From contig NZ_FODD01000025.1 of the NCBI RefSeq assembly GCF_900110255.1, forward strand, positions 83,767-147,766: 64,000 nucleotides of DNA, read 5' to 3'. The translations under genes were made by a program, and so were the position numbers. Origin of the DNA: Actinacidiphila rubida (GTDB lineage: Bacteria; Actinomycetota; Actinomycetes; Streptomycetales; Streptomycetaceae). Below the pieces are notes generated by a model. The model searched no databases, was not told where the DNA came from, and saw only the letters and a program-made list of their open reading frames with translations. This document shows, in pieces, positions 60,901 to 64,000 of the stretch; position 1 is the first letter of the stretch, and every line of letters begins with the position of its first letter.

Positions 60901-62607
60901 TCAGGCGGGTTCGGTCGAGAGCGCGGCCAGTTCGCGGTCCACGGCCTGCTGGTGCAGCTCGGCGTCCTCGCGGGCCCGCTTGGGGCTCCACCGCCCGGTC
61001 ATCAGGAACACGAACGGCAGGAACAGCACCTGGCCGCCGACGCAGATCCACCACCAGGTGCGCCACTGGCCGGGGCCGTCGTGGGCGGCCTTCTGCACCT
61101 TGGTCCCGTACGTCTTGAGGACGTCGAGCTGCGGCTGCGCCTTCTGCACGGTGGCGAGGTCGGCGGCGCCGACGTCCTGGACCGCCCGCGCGGCGACGTC
61201 CTGCGGCACCTTGCCCGGCGGGTACTTGCCGAGTTCGGCGAAGGTCTGCGGGTGGGCGCCGACGATCGCGAGCGCGGGGGCCGCCTGCTTCTGCGCGGCA
61301 GCCACCTCGGCGCCGTGGTCGACCAGTGGCGTCACCGAGGTGACCAGCACCGGGATGAAGGCGGCGGAGATCGCCACGACCGCGCGGATCGTCCATCCCC
61401 ACACCGCGAGGCCGGTGGCGGTCGCGGCCGGGTTGTGCTTCTCGACGGTCTCGGTGAAGCTCGCCATCCACGGCGCGTAGGCGACGCCGCTGAAGACGCC
61501 GATGGCCACGAACAGCCAGGCGAAGGTGTAGTAGTCGGTGCCCGGGTGGGTGGCGCGGGTGGCGAAGATCGCGGTGGCCACGATGGAGCCGAGCGCGCCG
61601 ACGATCATGAACGGCTTGCGGACCCTGATCCTGTCGGAGAGCAGCCCCACCACGACCAGCGCGACGGCGTTGGCCGCCCAGTACCAGTTGGCGACGGCGT
61701 TGGCGCGCTGCTCGGTGTAGCCGTAGGTGGTGGCGAAGAAGACCACGAAGTTGCCGACCGCGGCGAAGTAGAGCAGCAGGTAGATCGAGATGGCCAGGGC
61801 GGAGCCGGTGACGTCCGGCCGCAGCATCTGGCGCCACTCGCCGCGGCGGGCCTGCGCCGGATCGATGCCCTTGGCCCGGGCCTCGACCAGCGCGCGGTCC
61901 CGCAGGGTGACCATGATCTGGTCACGCAGGGCGGGCGAGAGCTCGCGCAGCACGAACAGCGCGAACACGAACACGACGAACCCGGCGATCCCGGAGTAGC
62001 GCAGCTCGTCCTGCCAGGTGGAGGAGTCGAGGGTGTTGCTGGTGACCGTCGTGACGACCAGGCTGCCGACGACCGGGCCCATCGTCCACGCGCCCATCGC
62101 GGTCGCCCGGCCCAACTGCGGGGAGAAGTCCCGGATCAGCGCGGGGGTGGCCACCAGGACGACGCCCTCGATGAAGCTGACGAGCGCGAACAGCACCAGG
62201 TACGTGGCTTTGCTGCCGGCGTTGGGCAGTCCGAAGAACACCAGGAGCGAGGCGGCCAGCAGCCCGTAGACCACCATGTTGGCGCGACCCCACCGGTCGG
62301 CGAGCCCGGCGGCGAGCGAGGCGAAGGCGCCGACCGCGTTGCCGATCACCGACACCCACACGAAGTAGCGGTAGGTCATGCCGAAGTGGGTGATGATCGA
62401 CGTCGCGACCGCGTACTGGATGTAGAGCATGTAGTAGAGCACGACGGTGGTGACGACCACGATCGCCAGATACGCCATCCGGCGCCCGGTGGCCGGATAC
62501 GCGGCCAGGTCCCGGCGCAGCAGCCGGGAGAGTGCGGTGGGAGCGCCGGCGCCGGGGGCTGCGGGCTCCCGTCTGCCGTCGTCGAAGGACGTCGGAGTGG
62601 CGGACAT
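60901..62607 (-). CDS. MFS transporter (metabolite/proton symporter-like) with a large outer loop
   Basis: A 568-residue transporter with about 12 helices. The loop 2-3 motif is GLADRWGRANMVVYG, and the overall plan resembles metabolite:H+ symporters. Between the last two helices is a loop of about 95 residues rich in Ala, Gln and Lys. The substrate is unknown. The ATG at 62607 has GGAGG upstream. A perfect palindrome lies ~92 bp upstream. Confidence 0.87.
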   Translation of the reverse strand: MSATPTSFDDGRREPAAPGAGAPTALSRLLRRDLAAYPATGRRMAYLAIVVVTTVVLYYMLYIQYAVATSIITHFGMTYRYFVWVSVIGNAVGAFASLAAGLADRWGRANMVVYGLLAASLLVFFGLPNAGSKATYLVLFALVSFIEGVVLVATPALIRDFSPQLGRATAMGAWTMGPVVGSLVVTTVTSNTLDSSTWQDELRYSGIAGFVVFVFALFVLRELSPALRDQIMVTLRDRALVEARAKGIDPAQARRGEWRQMLRPDVTGSALAISIYLLLYFAAVGNFVVFFATTYGYTEQRANAVANWYWAANAVALVVVGLLSDRIRVRKPFMIVGALGSIVATAIFATRATHPGTDYYTFAWLFVAIGVFSGVAYAPWMASFTETVEKHNPAATATGLAVWGWTIRAVVAISAAFIPVLVTSVTPLVDHGAEVAAAQKQAAPALAIVGAHPQTFAELGKYPPGKVPQDVAARAVQDVGAADLATVQKAQPQLDVLKTYGTKVQKAAHDGPGQWRTWWWICVGGQVLFLPFVFLMTGRWSPKRAREDAELHQQAVDRELAALSTEPA

Positions 62608-62698
62608 ACGGCTCCTCCAAATGGTGCAGGAATACCGGTGGGGTGGCCCCGGAGCGGCCGGTACGCGAACGCCGGGGTCGGAGTTGGGCAGAGGGTAG

Positions 62699-62714
62699 TA
62701 CCGACCGGTCGGTA
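62699..62714. promoter_or_regulatory. TACCGACCGGTCGGTA palindrome (TetR-type operator form)
   Basis: A perfect 16-bp palindrome upstream of the MFS gene. Its form is common among TetR-family operators; no TetR gene lies beside it in this window. It sits in a 605-bp gap (62608-63212). In that gap, a TAGGCT-like -10 element (near 63082) and CCTTT-N9-AAAGG (63111-63129) lie before the carboxylase gene, and a short frame at 62856-62955 looks coding-like (see findings). Confidence 0.55.
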
Positions 62715-63212
62715 TGCCTAGGGGGTGCGCAGTGCGTGTTCCGCGCGGCGCACCCGTGATCCGCCGGACGGCGTGTGGCGGGCCGGCGTGGAACGCCGCC
62801 TGCGGGACGTCGGCGCGACGACGGCGCCCGGCAGGTCGAGGTCCGGGGTCGGCGGCTGCGGACGCCGCTCATGCGCCTCGCCATCGCGGGCGGGCGCGGC
62901 TTCGCGGTCGGCGACCCCGGCGGCTACCGGCTCGCGATCGGCCCCGGCGCCGCTGGTACGCGCCTTTCACCGCAGGTGGGAGCGCGGTTCGGGGTGCCGC
63001 CGCCGGCACCCGGGGCGCCGAAGGCCGCTCCGCGGCGCCCCGGGAGACGTCCGGGGTCCTGGCCGGGCCCGTGGCCGGGCCTAGGCTCCCTCCACCGCCG
63101 GACAGACGACCCTTTAGCGGTCCGAAAGGACGGACACCCACACTGAGTCGACGGCTGTGCCCCGACCCCCGCGGGGTACAGCCGGCCTGCCTCAGGGGAA
63201 GGGGAAAGTCCG

Positions 63213-64000
63213 TGGCCACCGCCGCTCCGATCACCGTCGAGTCCGCCGAGCCGCCCTCCGTCGTCGCTCCGGACGGCGCCGCCGTCGCCGCCGCGCCCGT
63301 CACCGCGCCGCCGGCACCCGCACCCGCACCGGCACCCGCACCGGCACCGGCACCGACCGCGCAGTCCCGCGTGGCCGAACTCCATGCGATTCGCGAGGAG
63401 GTCTGGCGCGGGCCGAGCGAGAAGGCGACCGAGGCGCAGCGGGCCAAGGGCAAGCTGACGGCGCGGGAGCGGATCGATCTGCTGCTGGACGAGGGTTCCT
63501 TCCGTGAGGTGGAGCCGTTGCGGCGGCATCGTGCGAGCGGGTTCGGGCTGGAGGCGAAGCGTCCGTACACCGATGGTGTGATCACCGGGTGGGGTACGGT
63601 CCACGGCCGGACGGTGTTCGTGTACGCGCACGACTTCCGGATCTTCGGGGGTGCGTTGGGCGAGGCCCATGCCACGAAGATCCACAAGATCATGGACATG
63701 GCCATCTCGGCCGGTGCTCCGCTGGTGTCGCTGAACGACGGTGCGGGTGCGCGGATCCAGGAGGGTGTGTCGGCGCTGGCCGGCTACGGCGGGATCTTCC
63801 AGCGCAACACGCGGGCTTCGGGTGTCATCCCGCAGATCTCGGTGATGCTGGGTCCGTGTGCGGGTGGTGCGGCCTACAGTCCGGCGCTGACGGACTTCGT
63901 GTTCATGGTCCGTGAGACCTCGCAGATGTTCATCACCGGGCCGGATGTCGTGAAGGCCGTGACGGGTGAGGACATCACGCAGAACGGTCTGGGCGGTGCG
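63213..64000 (+). CDS. pccB: Acyl-CoA carboxylase beta (carboxyltransferase) subunit, N-terminal part
   Basis: 262 residues of an incomplete gene. After a ~50-residue Ala/Pro-rich tail with a (PA)n run, the carboxyltransferase domain begins: AKGKLTARERIDLLLDEGSF, RPYTDGVITGWGTV, FGGALGEAHATKIHKIMD, GAGARIQEGV and LGPCAGGAAYSPALTDF, ending in ITGPDVVKAVTGEDI. This is the propionyl/acetyl-CoA carboxylase beta family, supplying malonyl- or methylmalonyl-CoA for fatty acids and polyketides. The GTG at 63213 follows AAGGGGAAA. Codons here use more T at third positions than neighbours. Confidence 0.9.

Overview
The window is a very GC-rich actinomycete chromosome segment. Codon third positions are almost all G or C, GTG and TTG starts are common, and neighbouring genes often overlap at ATGA. 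Gene content and order (plsC-argGH-argCJBDR; pheST; infC-rpmI-rplT; a conservon with P450s) fit Streptomyces or a close relative such as Kitasatospora, Streptacidiphilus or Actinacidiphila. As I recall, the order resembles the SCO1564-SCO1630 stretch of S. coelicolor, but argG, which I remember as distant from argH there, sits next to argH here. No tRNA, rRNA, insertion sequence, prophage or CRISPR array was seen.

Layout. 0-10.7 kb: the start of a sigma-factor-like gene, a PlsC acyltransferase, then two arginine operons on the minus strand (argCJBDR and argGH), each with a promoter carrying candidate ARG boxes, and a lone LanC-like protein. 10.8-17 kb: monomeric isocitrate dehydrogenase behind a CTTGA/TCAAG palindrome, an RlmG/RsmC-type methyltransferase, a Tat-exported GHL10 glycosidase-like protein and 3-hydroxybutyryl-CoA dehydrogenase. 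17-21.8 kb: a compact class III lanthipeptide locus made of a LanKC synthetase, a 45-residue precursor too short for usual gene calling, and an ABC exporter. 22.6-26 kb: a signal-peptidase-like protein with an altered catalytic residue, and a TagGH-type polymer exporter divergent from a TetR gene around a perfect inverted repeat.

26-35 kb is housekeeping: pheST, a PAS histidine kinase, an rRNA methyltransferase, rplT, rpmI, infC (probable AUC start), a DUF1844 protein and an aquaporin. 35-48 kb is mixed: an SseB-domain protein, a mycosin-like protease coupled to a proline-rich membrane protein, a PLP aldolase/deaminase, a DUF2510 protein, a LysR/TDT transporter pair, a BtuF-like protein without a signal peptide, a 5'-3' exonuclease and an MFS/HxlR pair. 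48.2-53.9 kb is a conservon (cvnA-B-C-D plus two P450s) transcribed as one minus-strand operon. The rest holds a deacetylase lipoprotein, a 1388-residue S53/Kelch secreted protease with a LuxR-type regulator behind it, an MFS transporter and the start of an acyl-CoA carboxylase beta gene.

The most notable unit is the lanthipeptide locus. Its precursor has the leader motif and two Ser-X2-Ser-X3-Cys cores of the SapB/AmfS/labyrinthopeptin type but a different core sequence, and the locus lacks the second ABC half-transporter and response regulator of the ram/amf clusters. Strong convergent terminator hairpins, several probable repressor operators and two tandem repeats that copy a neighbouring stop codon are also described.
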